The notes: generated from the letters alone by a model not told the origin. DNA of 64,000 nucleotides from Micromonospora sp. NBC_00421 (GCF_036017915.1 NZ_CP107929.1:1302001-1366000); one strand, 5' to 3'; positions 51,128 through 59,238 are shown, numbered from the stretch's first letter. Numbers and translations: made by a program.

Positions 51128-52464
51128 ACGGGGTGCACACCGCGCCACCGCCCGGACCTGCTCCGGCCGGCCGGGCACTCGTGGCGGTGTACGCCGCCGG
51201 CAGCGGCTCCGCCTTCGGCAGCCAGATGACGATGCTCGCGTTGCCGTGGCTGGTCCTGGAGAGCACCGACTCGGCGCCCCGGGCGGGTCTGGTCTTCGCC
51301 GTGTCGGTGCTGCCCATGGCGCTGCTCGGATTCGCCGGCGGTGAGGTGATCCAACGGTTTGGCGCCCGCCGGACCATGGTGGTCGCCGACTTCGCCCAGG
51401 CCGTGGCCATCGCGGCGATCCCCGTGCTGGCCGCGCTGGACCGGCTCAGCTTCCCCCTGCTGCTGGCGGTGGTCGCGGTGATCGGCGTGCTCGGGGTGCC
51501 CTACTTCGCCGCCCAACGCGACCTGGCCACCGAGCTCGCCGGTCCGGACCCGAAGGCACTGATGCGGGCGAACAGCGTGCTGGAAGGGTGCTTCAACGTC
51601 GCCGCGCTCGCCGGTCCGGCCGTGGCCGGTGTGCTGATCGCGACCCTCGGTGCGGAGCAGGTGCTGTGGTTCGACGCCGCGACCTACGCGTTGTCAGGTC
51701 TGCTGCTGTGGTGGTTCGTCCCCCGCACGTCCCGGACGGCACCGCCGCCACCCCGGTCGGAGCAGCAGACCGCGACCCACACGGGGGTCCTGGCCGGCGT
51801 ACGCGCGGTGCTCGGAGACGACTTCCTCCGCCGGGTGATGGTCTCGACCGTCAGCTTCGGTTTCCTCATGCGGGTCCTGATGCTCGCGCTGCCGCTGCTG
51901 GCGTTCGACCGCTTCGGCGGCGATGCCAAGGTCGGCGGGCTGCTGCTGTCGGGCTTCGGTGCCGGTGCCATCGCCGGGGCGGCGGTCAGCTATCTGGTCG
52001 GCAGCCGGTTGTCCCCGACGCTGGTCTTCGGTCTGGCCGCCTTCCAGCTCGTCCTTCCCTGGTGGGTGCTGCTGTTCGACGTGCCGGTGCCGGTCCTGGT
52101 CGCCGCGCTCGCGGTGTCCGGTGCGGCGCTTCCGTTGTCCAACGCCCCGTTCTTCAGCATCCTGGCCACCCGGTTCCCGGCCGACATCCGGGCGAAGGTG
52201 ATCCAGGCGGTCATGACCATCAGCAACATCGCCGGCCCGCTGGGCTTCGTCGCCGGCGGAGTGGCGATCGGCCGCTTCGGGGTGACGACTACCCTGCTCG
52301 TCCTCGCCGCCCTGTCCACCCTCGCGGCGGTCAACCTCGTGGTGGCGCTGCGGCGGTTCGGTCCCGTGACGCTGACCGGCGCGCAGCCCGCGACGACAGG
52401 GCAGCCCGCGACGACAGGGCAGCCCGCGACGACAGGGCAGCCCGCGACGACAGCGGGACGGTAA
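51124..52464 (+). CDS. MFS transporter (12-helix type)
   Basis: 446 residues from GTG 51124, overlapping the NRPS stop (GTGA). About a dozen hydrophobic helices begin at residue ~17. A GGEVIQRFGARRTMVVAD loop lies between helices 2 and 3. It resembles the MFS_3/enterobactin-exporter-like group often found at the end of actinobacterial NRPS operons. It is probably a cytoplasmic-membrane exporter of the peptide product or an intermediate, co-expressed with the NRPSs. It is the second MFS gene of the cluster and from a different subfamily than the DHA2 protein. The C-terminal ~27 residues are repeats of GQPATT encoded by an 18-bp tandem repeat and are likely disordered. Confidence 0.9.
   Translation: MNGVHTAPPPGPAPAGRALVAVYAAGSGSAFGSQMTMLALPWLVLESTDSAPRAGLVFAVSVLPMALLGFAGGEVIQRFGARRTMVVADFAQAVAIAAIPVLAALDRLSFPLLLAVVAVIGVLGVPYFAAQRDLATELAGPDPKALMRANSVLEGCFNVAALAGPAVAGVLIATLGAEQVLWFDAATYALSGLLLWWFVPRTSRTAPPPPRSEQQTATHTGVLAGVRAVLGDDFLRRVMVSTVSFGFLMRVLMLALPLLAFDRFGGDAKVGGLLLSGFGAGAIAGAAVSYLVGSRLSPTLVFGLAAFQLVLPWWVLLFDVPVPVLVAALAVSGAALPLSNAPFFSILATRFPADIRAKVIQAVMTISNIAGPLGFVAGGVAIGRFGVTTTLLVLAALSTLAAVNLVVALRRFGPVTLTGAQPATTGQPATTGQPATTGQPATTAGR
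52384..52453 (+). repeat. 18-bp tandem repeat, about 3.9 copies, in the transporter 3' end
   Basis: The unit beginning CAGCCCGCGACGACAG is repeated almost exactly, encoding GQPATT four times just before the stop. Copy number is likely to vary between strains by slippage. Confidence 0.9.
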
Positions 52465-52496
52465 GCCCGCCCGGCCCCGGTGCCTCAGCCGGGAAA

Positions 52497-52543
52497 GGTG
52501 CGATCCGTGGGCCGTCCGCGCTGGACGGCCCACGGATCGCACC
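52497..52543. terminator. Strong bidirectional terminator hairpin
   Basis: A perfect 21-bp inverted repeat (52497-52517 with 52523-52543) surrounds a 5-nt loop GCGCT. It lies 33 bp after the transporter stop and 180 bp beyond the stop of the convergent LnmK-like gene. There is no T tract, which is common in actinomycetes. It should separate the two converging operons. Confidence 0.88.
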
Positions 52544-52690
52544 CGTCCGGTCCCTGCGGTGCGACGTGCCGAGCACCCGGTGAAGAACGTCAGCCACGCC
52601 AGGACGGGCACGGTCGCAGGTTCGCCACCGTGCCCGTGCAATGTCGGCCCGGGCCGGGCCGACCGACCCCGCGACCTGTCGCCGTCGACC

Positions 52691-52740
52691 CCGTCCTCAT
52701 GCCGGCGTCGACGGCACCGTCCTCATGCCGGCGTCGACGG
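52691..52740. repeat. 24-bp direct repeat, period 26, across the LnmK-like stop codon
   Basis: Two exact 24-bp copies (52691-52714 and 52717-52740) are separated by CA. The second contains the stop codon and the last codons of the minus-strand gene; the first lies just downstream. It looks like a small tandem duplication with no visible function. Confidence 0.85.
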
Positions 52741-53655
52741 CGTTTCCGTCTCGATCGCCGCGACCGCCAGCAGCCGGCCGGTGGTGGACTCGCGGAGCTC
52801 GAGGTCGGCGATCTCGGAGAGCGGGTCGGCGACGTTCTGCCATCTCCGCGCGGTGATGGTGAAGAGCGCGCCTAGGTCGGCATTGCCGAAGAAGCCCACC
52901 TTCTGGTCGATCACCCGCCGCTGGAGGAACTGTCGCTCGCTACGGCCGAGCCCGCGCCACAGTCGCAACAGCGCGGTGTCGAAGATCGAGAAGTACGAGG
53001 CGAAGTAGACCAGTCCGGCGCCGTTGATGTCCCGTACGGCGTCCAACGCGTACGCGAAGGACTGCTCCTGCCCGGCGAGCGTGAATCCGGGCGGCCCCGG
53101 AGCGCAGAAGCTGCCCGCGTGACGGGCCCGGCCGACGAGCGTACGTGGTGAGAACCGATTGGGAAGTCGCGGTAGATCGACGTGGTCGAAGTCGTGGGGG
53201 ACGGTTTCGGTGAGGACCCGGTTGCTGTCCGGACGGCCACGCGCGATCCACCGGTTGAGCGTCTCCGCGTACATGCACTCCGGGTTCGGCGTCTCGTAGA
53301 ACTCCGCCGGATCGAGGACCGCGGTGCCGGGGCCGGAACCGGCGGGCGCGAGCCGGTGCAGGGTGAGCACCGAGCCGCCGCCGAACTGGAAGACCCTCGA
53401 CGTCACGTCGAGCTCGTCGCCGAAGGTCAGGCCGTGCGGATGAACGACCTTCCCGCCACGCACCCGGTAGTAGTAGAACGACAGATAGGTAGGTTGGCCC
53501 TCGGCGGTACGGGCGGCGTGCACGTTGGTGCGGCAGGCCTCGGCCACCGACTCCCACGTCCAGTCACCGATCCGCCCGAAGATCAGTGAGCCACCGCTGC
53601 ACATCCCCGGCGCGACGACCACCCTCCGGGGGAGGGCTGTGTTCTCCGGCATCAT
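52723..53655 (-). CDS. LnmK-like bifunctional acyltransferase/decarboxylase
   Basis: 310 residues from ATG 53655, overlapping the aminotransferase stop (ATGA). From memory it matches LnmK of leinamycin biosynthesis along its whole length: FGRIGDWTWE near the start, TYLSFYYYRVRGG, FGDELDVTSRVF, SVLTLHRLAP, then NPECMYAETLNRW followed by DSNRVL, and FASYFSIFDTALLRLWRGLGRS in the second half. LnmK has a double hot-dog fold; it loads methylmalonyl-CoA on itself, decarboxylates it and passes propionyl to a discrete ACP. A discrete ACP is encoded two genes upstream. The usual leinamycin partners (HMG-CoA synthase-like enzyme and branching machinery) are not in the window, so propionyl-ACP probably has another fate here. 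Confidence 0.82.
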   Translation of the reverse strand: MMPENTALPRRVVVAPGMCSGGSLIFGRIGDWTWESVAEACRTNVHAARTAEGQPTYLSFYYYRVRGGKVVHPHGLTFGDELDVTSRVFQFGGGSVLTLHRLAPAGSGPGTAVLDPAEFYETPNPECMYAETLNRWIARGRPDSNRVLTETVPHDFDHVDLPRLPNRFSPRTLVGRARHAGSFCAPGPPGFTLAGQEQSFAYALDAVRDINGAGLVYFASYFSIFDTALLRLWRGLGRSERQFLQRRVIDQKVGFFGNADLGALFTITARRWQNVADPLSEIADLELRESTTGRLLAVAAIETETPSTPA

Positions 53656-54701
53656 CCCACCGTTCCCGTCGTGAGCAGTTCCGCCGCCCTGCGGATACGC
53701 CACCGGCGCACCGCCGCGAGGAACGCGTCGTTGTCCGCGGGCGAACCGATCGACACCCGAACGCCGTCACCGTCGAAGACCCGCGTCTCGACACCGGCCC
53801 GTGCACACCAGCGGCCGAACGGGCCCGCGTCCTCGCCGAGCCCGAGCCAGACGAAGTTGGCCTGGCTGACGGGAACCGCGAAGCCGTCGGCGAGCAGGGC
53901 CGCGCGCACCCGGGTCCGCTCGGCGATCGTCTCCCGGGCCCGCGTCAGGAGCACCTCCTCGACGCCGAGGGCGGCGATCGCCGTGCGCTGGGCCGGACCG
54001 CTCACCGCGTAGGGCAACGCCATCTCGCGCAGCGACGCCACGACGTGTGGGGCGCCGACGAGGTAGCCGACCCGAAGTCCCGCCAGGCCGTACGCCTTCG
54101 AGAACGTGCGCAGGACCACCAGGTTCGGATACCTGTCGCACAGCGCGAGGCCGCCGGCCCCGGCGGGCTCGTCGACGTACTCGAAGTACGCCTCGTCCAG
54201 GGCCACCAGGCAGGTCGGCGGGGTGCGATCGAGGAACGCGCGCAGCTGTTCCGGGCCGACCAGGGTGCCCGTGGGGTTGTTGGGATTGCAGATGACGACC
54301 AGCCGGGTGGTGGCGGTGATCCGATCGGCCATGGCGGTGAGGTCGTGCGTGTCGTCGACCAGCGGCACCCGCTCCGAGCGGACCCCCAGCTGGTCGGCGA
54401 GGACCGGGTAGTACTCGAAGGACCGCCAGGCGTAGACGGCCGTGGCCCCCGACCCGGCGAGCTGGAACAGCGACTGGAGCAACGCACAGGACCCGGCGCC
54501 CACCGCCACCCGGTCGGCCTCCACACCGTGGCGGTCGGCGAGCGCCAGGATCAGGTCGGTACACGCCGGGTCGGGATAGCGGTTGACGTCCCGGCCGCCC
54601 GCCGCCACCGAGGCGACGATGTCGGGCAGCGGGTCGTGTGGCGACTCGTTGCGCGACAGGCCCCGGGTGGCGGCGTGGGACGGCCCGGCGGTCTCACCCA
54701 C
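53652..54701 (-). CDS. PLP aminotransferase, histidinol-phosphate aminotransferase-like
   Basis: 349 residues from GTG 54701, which overlaps the ACP stop by 8 bp; the frame is open to 54917 only as a shadow of the ACP gene. It is a class I/II aminotransferase of the HisC type: SRNESPHDPLP near the N-terminus, ICNPNNPTG, VALDEAYFEYVDE, and the PLP lysine in TFSKAYGLAGLRVGY. HisC-type enzymes in secondary metabolism aminate 2-oxo acids. In this operon the likely substrate is the branched unsaturated 2-oxo acid made by the aldolase, hydratase and methyltransferase. A role in primary histidine synthesis is unlikely because no his genes are near. Confidence 0.9.
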   Translation of the reverse strand: MGETAGPSHAATRGLSRNESPHDPLPDIVASVAAGGRDVNRYPDPACTDLILALADRHGVEADRVAVGAGSCALLQSLFQLAGSGATAVYAWRSFEYYPVLADQLGVRSERVPLVDDTHDLTAMADRITATTRLVVICNPNNPTGTLVGPEQLRAFLDRTPPTCLVALDEAYFEYVDEPAGAGGLALCDRYPNLVVLRTFSKAYGLAGLRVGYLVGAPHVVASLREMALPYAVSGPAQRTAIAALGVEEVLLTRARETIAERTRVRAALLADGFAVPVSQANFVWLGLGEDAGPFGRWCARAGVETRVFDGDGVRVSIGSPADNDAFLAAVRRWRIRRAAELLTTGTVG

Positions 54702-54921
54702 GACAGCGCTCCGCGACCAGATCGGCGATGTCGCCGACGGTCGCGAGCTCCAGCAGTTCGTAGTCGGAGACCTCGATGTCCAGCCGCTGGCTGAGCAGGG
54801 CCGACAGCTCGACCACGGTGAGCGAGTCGAGGCCCACCTCGGCGCGGTCGGCGGTGGCGACGACGTCCTCGGTGCGCATCTGCAGGTCCTCGACCAGAAT
54901 GGCCTTGAGTTGGTCAAACAT
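54694..54921 (-). CDS. Discrete acyl carrier protein
   Basis: 75 residues with the phosphopantetheine serine S33 in [11 protein letters not shown]. Acidic and helical throughout, with the usual length of type II ACPs. It lies between the aldolase gene (8-bp overlap) and the aminotransferase gene. The nearest functional precedent is LnmL, the ACP that receives propionyl from LnmK. Here it may carry a propionyl group to the acylating aldehyde dehydrogenase-like enzyme, or deliver a starter to a PKS. Confidence 0.93.
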   Translation of the reverse strand: MFDQLKAILVEDLQMRTEDVVATADRAEVGLDSLTVVELSALLSQRLDIEVSDYELLELATVGDIADLVAERCRG

Positions 54922-55978
54922 GGCTCGTCATCCGTTCACCTCGACCCGTGGAGCCGGCACGCAACGTGAGCGTCACGTCCTCGATGAGGTCCTCCTGTCC
55001 GGCCACCGCCTGCAGGCGGCCCAGCGCGAAGAAGACGTCGCGCGGATCGACGCCCTCGCGGGCGGCGACGTCCAGCACCCGGTTCCTGAATCCGGAGAAC
55101 ACCCCGGCGAGACCACTCACCACGCCTATCGAGTCGATGGTGGGCGGTGCGGGCATCAGTTCCCGTTCGGCGATGTCCGCCGCGTCCAGCAGCCGGTAGA
55201 GGTCGATGCCGGTGTGGTAGCCCAGCCGTTCGAGCACGGGCACGAGGACCTCCAACTGCGTGTTGCCGGCCCCCGCGCCGAACCCCCTGGCGCAGGCGTC
55301 CAGGATGGTGGCGCCCGCCTCGGCGGCGGCGATCGAGTTCGCCACCGCCATACCGAGATTGTTGTGCCCGTGGAACATCACCGGCACGTCGACCGCGGAC
55401 CGGATGGCCGCGATGCGCGTGCTCACGTCCGGCGGCAGGTAGTAGCCGGAGGAATCGAGGATTCCCACGCCGGTCGCGCCGAACCCGACGAGCCGCGCGC
55501 ACTCCTCGGCCAGGCGCTCGGGAGTCGCCATGTGGCTCATCAGCAGTACGCCGTGGGCGTCGACGCCCACGTCGCGCAGCAGCCCGAGGTGCCGTTCGGC
55601 CAGGTTGCCCTCGGTGCAGTGGGTGCCGATCCGGACGAGGTCGACGTCGTACGAGATGGCCTGCCGGAGGTTCTCGGTGGTGCCCCAGCCCGGCAGCATG
55701 AACACCCCGAGCCTGCTGGTCGACAACGCGTCCCGGACCACCGAGAGCATCGCCGCGTCGCTGAGCAGGGCGCGGCCGGCCTGGAGGGAGGAGGCGCCCA
55801 GGCCGTTGCCGTGCCCCACCTCGACGACGGGCACCCCGGCCGCGTCGGCGGCCTCGGCGTACGCCCGGAGCTGGTCCCGCCCGAGTTGGTGGCGGACGGC
55901 GTGGTGGCCGTCGCGCAACGTCGGGTCGTGGATCAGGATCGGTCGCCCCGGCGTGTTCTCCACGGCTTGCCGGCTCAT
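54914..55978 (-). CDS. 4-hydroxy-2-oxovalerate aldolase-like enzyme (DmpG family)
   Basis: 354 residues from ATG 55978 (ATGA overlap with the dehydrogenase). It starts [15 protein letters not shown], the metal- and pyruvate-binding motif of HMGL-like aldolases. [13 protein letters not shown] and [15 protein letters not shown] follow, with the metal-binding His pair in the latter, and [14 protein letters not shown]. The C-terminal helices that bind the partner dehydrogenase are present. DmpG cleaves 4-hydroxy-2-oxo acids to pyruvate and an aldehyde, and the reaction is reversible. With no ring-cleavage dioxygenase or other catabolic gene nearby, the synthetic direction (pyruvate plus aldehyde) seems likely. 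DmpG and DmpF normally form a channelling complex and both are here. Confidence 0.92.
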   Translation of the reverse strand: MSRQAVENTPGRPILIHDPTLRDGHHAVRHQLGRDQLRAYAEAADAAGVPVVEVGHGNGLGASSLQAGRALLSDAAMLSVVRDALSTSRLGVFMLPGWGTTENLRQAISYDVDLVRIGTHCTEGNLAERHLGLLRDVGVDAHGVLLMSHMATPERLAEECARLVGFGATGVGILDSSGYYLPPDVSTRIAAIRSAVDVPVMFHGHNNLGMAVANSIAAAEAGATILDACARGFGAGAGNTQLEVLVPVLERLGYHTGIDLYRLLDAADIAERELMPAPPTIDSIGVVSGLAGVFSGFRNRVLDVAAREGVDPRDVFFALGRLQAVAGQEDLIEDVTLTLRAGSTGRGERMTSHV

Positions 55979-56874
55979 GATGCCCCCTCCAGGACGTCGA
56001 TCGGTCGGCGTGCCACCGCACAGCGCTCGGCGACCCGGATCGCCGCGGAGTTGATGATGTCGAGGTTGCCCGCGTAGGCGGGTATCTGGTCGCCCGTGGA
56101 GGTCACCTCCACGGCGATGAACGCCCTGCTGTCGTCCGCCACGAGGCAACTCGTCACGGTGTAGCCGGCGGCGAAGGCACGGACGTCGGCGGCGGCGGCG
56201 GCCACGAGTGGGCGCACCGAATCGGGTGTCAGCCCCGCGCCGATCAGGGAGATGGCCACCCGGAAGGTCGCCGGAGGACGGGCCGGGCTGATGTTGAGGA
56301 TGGCCTTCACGTCCCCGACGCCGGTGAACTCGCGCAGCGCGTCCTGGGTGGTCTCCACGTACTCGTCGATGTTCAGCCTGGTCCCACGGCCGACGCTGAG
56401 CGTCGCGGCGGTCGCGACCACCTCCACGTAGTCGACGCGGTGGGCCCGCGCGACCGCCCGGACGATCGGCACCGCCGCCTGTCCGCCGCAGCTGACCATG
56501 TTGAGGTCGCGGTGGGCGGTGACGTCCGCGCCGTTCACGGTGGGGACGACCATCCGCCCGATCCGGCTGGGCGTCAGGTCGACCAGCAGCGTGCCGAGCG
56601 GTGCCAGCGCCTCGGCGTGTTCGGCGTGCGAGCCGGCGTCGGTGGCGTCGAAGACCACGTCGAGCGGTGCGTCGAGGTCGGCCAGTGCGGGCAGGCCCCG
56701 GCTCGTGACCGGCAGCCCCAGCCGGGCGGCCCGCTTGAGGCCCGGGCTCTCGGCCGTCCGGCCGACGACGAGGTGAAGGTCCAGGGCGGCGGACCGGTCG
56801 GCCTTCATCGCCAGGTCGACGCCGATGAGTCCGGCGCCGAGTACCCCGACTGACAGCCGTCGTTCTGGATTCAT
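55975..56874 (-). CDS. Acylating aldehyde dehydrogenase (DmpF family)
   Basis: 299 residues from ATG 56874, which follows AGGAAGG; an alternative ATG at 56913 would overlap the hydratase stop by 8 bp and add 13 residues. The NAD site [15 protein letters not shown] starts at about residue 9. The catalytic cysteine lies in [12 protein letters not shown], as in DmpF (NMVTCGGQA). [18 protein letters not shown] and the C-terminal NLDIINSAA helix are typical. The family interconverts acetaldehyde and acetyl-CoA. Run in reverse it would reduce an acyl thioester to an aldehyde for the partner aldolase. Given the LnmK-like enzyme, the acyl group may be propionyl, on CoA or on the discrete ACP. Confidence 0.92.
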   Translation of the reverse strand: MNPERRLSVGVLGAGLIGVDLAMKADRSAALDLHLVVGRTAESPGLKRAARLGLPVTSRGLPALADLDAPLDVVFDATDAGSHAEHAEALAPLGTLLVDLTPSRIGRMVVPTVNGADVTAHRDLNMVSCGGQAAVPIVRAVARAHRVDYVEVVATAATLSVGRGTRLNIDEYVETTQDALREFTGVGDVKAILNISPARPPATFRVAISLIGAGLTPDSVRPLVAAAAADVRAFAAGYTVTSCLVADDSRAFIAVEVTSTGDQIPAYAGNLDIINSAAIRVAERCAVARRPIDVLEGAS

Positions 56875-56905
56875 CGAGGGGATCGCCTTCCTACCCGGGT
56901 CGTGA

Positions 56906-57721
56906 CTACGCATGCGCTACGTGCAGGGTGACCGCGCCCAGCTGGTCGAATTCGGCGGTGTAGGTGTCGCCGGGGCGCAGCGGGACCGCGGCGTGCAGGG
57001 CACCGGTCATGATCAGCTGCCCGGCCTCCAGCGTGACGCCGTTCTCGCCCAGCAGGTTCGCCAGCAACGCCACCACCGCCACCGGGTCGCCCAGGGCGTC
57101 GGCGCCCCGACCGGACGCGACCAGCTCCCCGTTGCGGCGGAAGGCCATTCGTACGAGCCGGTGGTCCAGGTCCGGGCGGGCCGGGACCGGACGTCCCAGG
57201 ACGGCTGCGCCGTTCGAGGCGAGGTCGGCGATCGTGTCGCCCAGTCGGATGCGCCAGTCCGCGATCCGGGAGTCGACGATCTCGAGACCGGCGACGACCT
57301 CTCCGATCGCCGCGTGGGCCTGCTCCACCGTGACGCCGGGACCGGTCAACGGGCTCGCCAGCCGAAAGACGATCTCGGCTTCCACCTTCGGCGAGATGAA
57401 CTCGCCAGGAGCGAAGCGGGTGCCGTCCGGGTGGACGGTCGAGGCGAACACCGGGCCGTAGTCCGGTGCGTCGACCCCGAACATCTCCTGCATCGAGGTG
57501 GAGGTGAGCCCGGCCTTGTAACCGATCACCCGCTCGCCGTCGGCGACCAGCAGGTCGGTCAGCCGACGCTGGACGGCGTAGCCGCCCGCCGCGTCGAGCG
57601 TGGGGCGGGTGTCGGTGAACGGGGCGATCGGTACGCGTCTTTGCCGCGCCTCGTACAGGGCCCGGGCCATCCACTCGGCGTCGTGCTCCGCCAGGGCCGG
57701 TGATCCGTCGTTCCGGCTCAT
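56906..57721 (-). CDS. 2-oxopent-4-enoate hydratase-like enzyme (DmpE family)
   Basis: 271 residues from ATG 57721 (ATGA overlap with the methyltransferase stop). It has the fumarylacetoacetase-like fold of 2-keto-4-pentenoate hydratases: VIGYKAGLTSTSMQEMFGVD early, SPKVEAEIVF with metal-binding Glu residues, ALEIVDSRI-like GLEIVDSRIADW, and a C-terminal ITGALHAAVPL-like stretch. In catabolism it hydrates 2-hydroxypenta-2,4-dienoate to 4-hydroxy-2-oxopentanoate. Here it may work in reverse to dehydrate the aldol product to a 2-oxo-4-enoic acid. A decarboxylase of the same superfamily is the other possibility. Confidence 0.9.
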   Translation of the reverse strand: MSRNDGSPALAEHDAEWMARALYEARQRRVPIAPFTDTRPTLDAAGGYAVQRRLTDLLVADGERVIGYKAGLTSTSMQEMFGVDAPDYGPVFASTVHPDGTRFAPGEFISPKVEAEIVFRLASPLTGPGVTVEQAHAAIGEVVAGLEIVDSRIADWRIRLGDTIADLASNGAAVLGRPVPARPDLDHRLVRMAFRRNGELVASGRGADALGDPVAVVALLANLLGENGVTLEAGQLIMTGALHAAVPLRPGDTYTAEFDQLGAVTLHVAHA

Positions 57722-58704
57722 CGGGTGGCCACGAAGAGCCGGCTGCCGGGCATCGGCAGGGGGGTGCTGGTCACGTCGGAGAAGCCGGCCTGCCGGAAGA
57801 GTTCGCACCACTGGTCCTCGGCCGGCAGCCGTACACCCATCGCACTCTCGTGGAGGTAGCTGAACAGGGCACTGAAGGCGCGCTCGCCCGGTGTGTCCAC
57901 GTACGGCACCGCATCGGTGACCACCAGGCAGCCGCCGTCGGCGAGGTGGTCGCGGCACGACCGCAGGACACCAGCGAAGACCTCGGGAGTCTGCGCGACG
58001 TCGTGCATGACGAAACCGGCGTGGACGATGTCCGCGCCGGCGAGGGGACCCGGGTCGTCCACGAGCGTCTCGACGGACCGGTTGACCACCGTGAGCCGAT
58101 CGCCCACCTGGGCGCGGTGACCGGCGCGTTCGGCCTCCTCGCACGCCCCCGGGCTGAGGTCCAGGGCCACGCCGGTGCTGGTGGGCAGCTCGGTCAGCAG
58201 CCGGATCAGCAACGCGCCCGCACCGGCGCCGAGATCGACGATGCGCCGGGGCTTGCGGCTGATGATCTCGGACAACACCCCGGGATAGAAGCCGTACGAG
58301 CCGATCCAGCGGGACGAGACCGCCACCCGTCGGCCGTCGCGCTGGTGGTGCCGGCCGGCCGTCTCCGGTTCGCGCAGGAACCGCTCGGCGTGATCGATGT
58401 ACGGCCGGTTGGCGTTGAGCGACCAGGAGAGGTAACCCGCCTCGTACCTGCGGTCCGCGAGCTGGGCGCAGGGCGCGAACAGCCCGGTCTCGGCGTCGTG
58501 CTCGAGCAGACCGGCGGCGACCATGGCGCGCAGGAACGGCAGGATGCGCGCTTCGGCGACGCCGGCCGCCGCCGTTGCCTCGGCCAGCGTGAACGGCGTC
58601 CCACGGTCGAGCAGCGGTGAGAGTCCCAGATTCTCGGCGATCTCCAGGAGAGTGGCATTCGCCGCCAGATCCGCAGCGATTCCACTGACGTCAGAACTGA
58701 TCAC
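57718..58704 (-). CDS. SAM-dependent methyltransferase, MppJ-like 2-oxo acid C-methyltransferase
   Basis: 328 residues from ATG 58704. An N-terminal helical dimerisation/winged-helix region (~1-110) precedes a Rossmann SAM domain with VDLGAGAGALLIRLL. The layout resembles MppJ, the iron-dependent phenylpyruvate C3-methyltransferase of mannopeptimycin. From memory, MppJ's iron-binding His-Asp (MGHDF) and His (FGHDMMG) align with FVMHDV and YLHESAMG here, the latter followed by GVRLPAEDQW as in MppJ (GVYLPTLDEW). This suggests methylation at C3 of a 2-oxo acid before transamination, not O-methylation. It is the first gene of the seven-gene minus-strand operon; GGGGTGA lies just before the start. 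Confidence 0.83.
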   Translation of the reverse strand: MISSDVSGIAADLAANATLLEIAENLGLSPLLDRGTPFTLAEATAAAGVAEARILPFLRAMVAAGLLEHDAETGLFAPCAQLADRRYEAGYLSWSLNANRPYIDHAERFLREPETAGRHHQRDGRRVAVSSRWIGSYGFYPGVLSEIISRKPRRIVDLGAGAGALLIRLLTELPTSTGVALDLSPGACEEAERAGHRAQVGDRLTVVNRSVETLVDDPGPLAGADIVHAGFVMHDVAQTPEVFAGVLRSCRDHLADGGCLVVTDAVPYVDTPGERAFSALFSYLHESAMGVRLPAEDQWCELFRQAGFSDVTSTPLPMPGSRLFVATR

Positions 58705-59093
58705 TGATTCACCCCACGTCCCGCCGGTTCGGCGATTGTCCGGTATCGGCCCTTGTTGCTCTCAGTTCGCGTCCGTCGACCCGGCAGGCGCGGCCGGTGT
58801 GGTGACGCGAAGCCACCGCCGCCCATTCGACCAGGGTCTCCACGACGCGACACTGGTGCGTGCCGCCCGGTCGAATGCGCTGTCGGAGTGGCGGCGAGCT
58901 CTGCCGAGTCGTCCATCCACCGCTCCTCCGGTAACGGCGGTGACCCACCTTTTCGGCACGGGTCCGCAACGGTTGTCAATGTTCCACGGGACCCGGACCG
59001 GCTGCAGAGAAGAATCGGCAGACCTGCGGGAGACGTCGACTGTCGTCGCTTCCCGCTGGCTGCCTGTTCGGCGACCGGGTCGCGGCGCGGGGC

Positions 59094-59124
59094 GACGATA
59101 GCGAGTCGATGGTCCGCTATCGTC
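59094..59124. promoter_or_regulatory. 10-bp perfect inverted repeat upstream of a LuxR gene
   Basis: GACGATAGCG and CGCTATCGTC are separated by 11 nt, about 115 bp before the start of the first LuxR-type gene. The spacing suits a dimeric regulator binding adjacent turns, for example autoregulation. A transcript hairpin is the alternative. Confidence 0.5.
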
Positions 59125-59138
59125 CGGCGCCGGTGGCT

Positions 59139-59157
59139 GACAGCGAGCCGACAGCGA
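59139..59157 (+). repeat. Two GACAGCGA direct repeats with 11-bp period
   Basis: Copies at 59139-59146 and 59150-59157 put the two motifs on the same DNA face, as in activator sites of the SARP type. It could be a regulator site for the LuxR pair, or chance in GC-rich DNA. Confidence 0.35.
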
Positions 59158-59238
59158 CCAGTTAGCTCGTCGCGGAACCGTACGCCCAGGAGATTCCGAC
59201 GCCACGCCACGCCACGGCGCGGCGACGAAGGAGGCGTG

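Larger units (their letters stand above)
58705..59238. promoter_or_regulatory. 534-bp divergent region between the amino-acid operon and the LuxR pair
   Basis: No convincing gene. It must contain promoters for the minus-strand operon and for the plus-strand regulators. The distinct elements I see are an inverted repeat at 59094-59124, a pair of 8-bp direct repeats at 59139-59157, and a perfect AAGGAGG site at 59228-59234. No clear -35/-10 pair was recognised. Confidence 0.5.

Noticed and set aside
48050..51178. 1042-residue open frame on the minus strand
   Set aside because: Antisense shadow of the second NRPS; no domain.
52723..58704. Interpretation as a catabolic meta-cleavage operon
   Set aside because: There is no dioxygenase, semialdehyde dehydrogenase or tautomerase; instead an ACP, LnmK-like enzyme, methyltransferase and aminotransferase are interleaved.
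58753..59238. Upstream extension of the LuxR frame at 59239
   Set aside because: The perfect AAGGAGG before ATG 59239 and the intergenic character of the extension decide the start.
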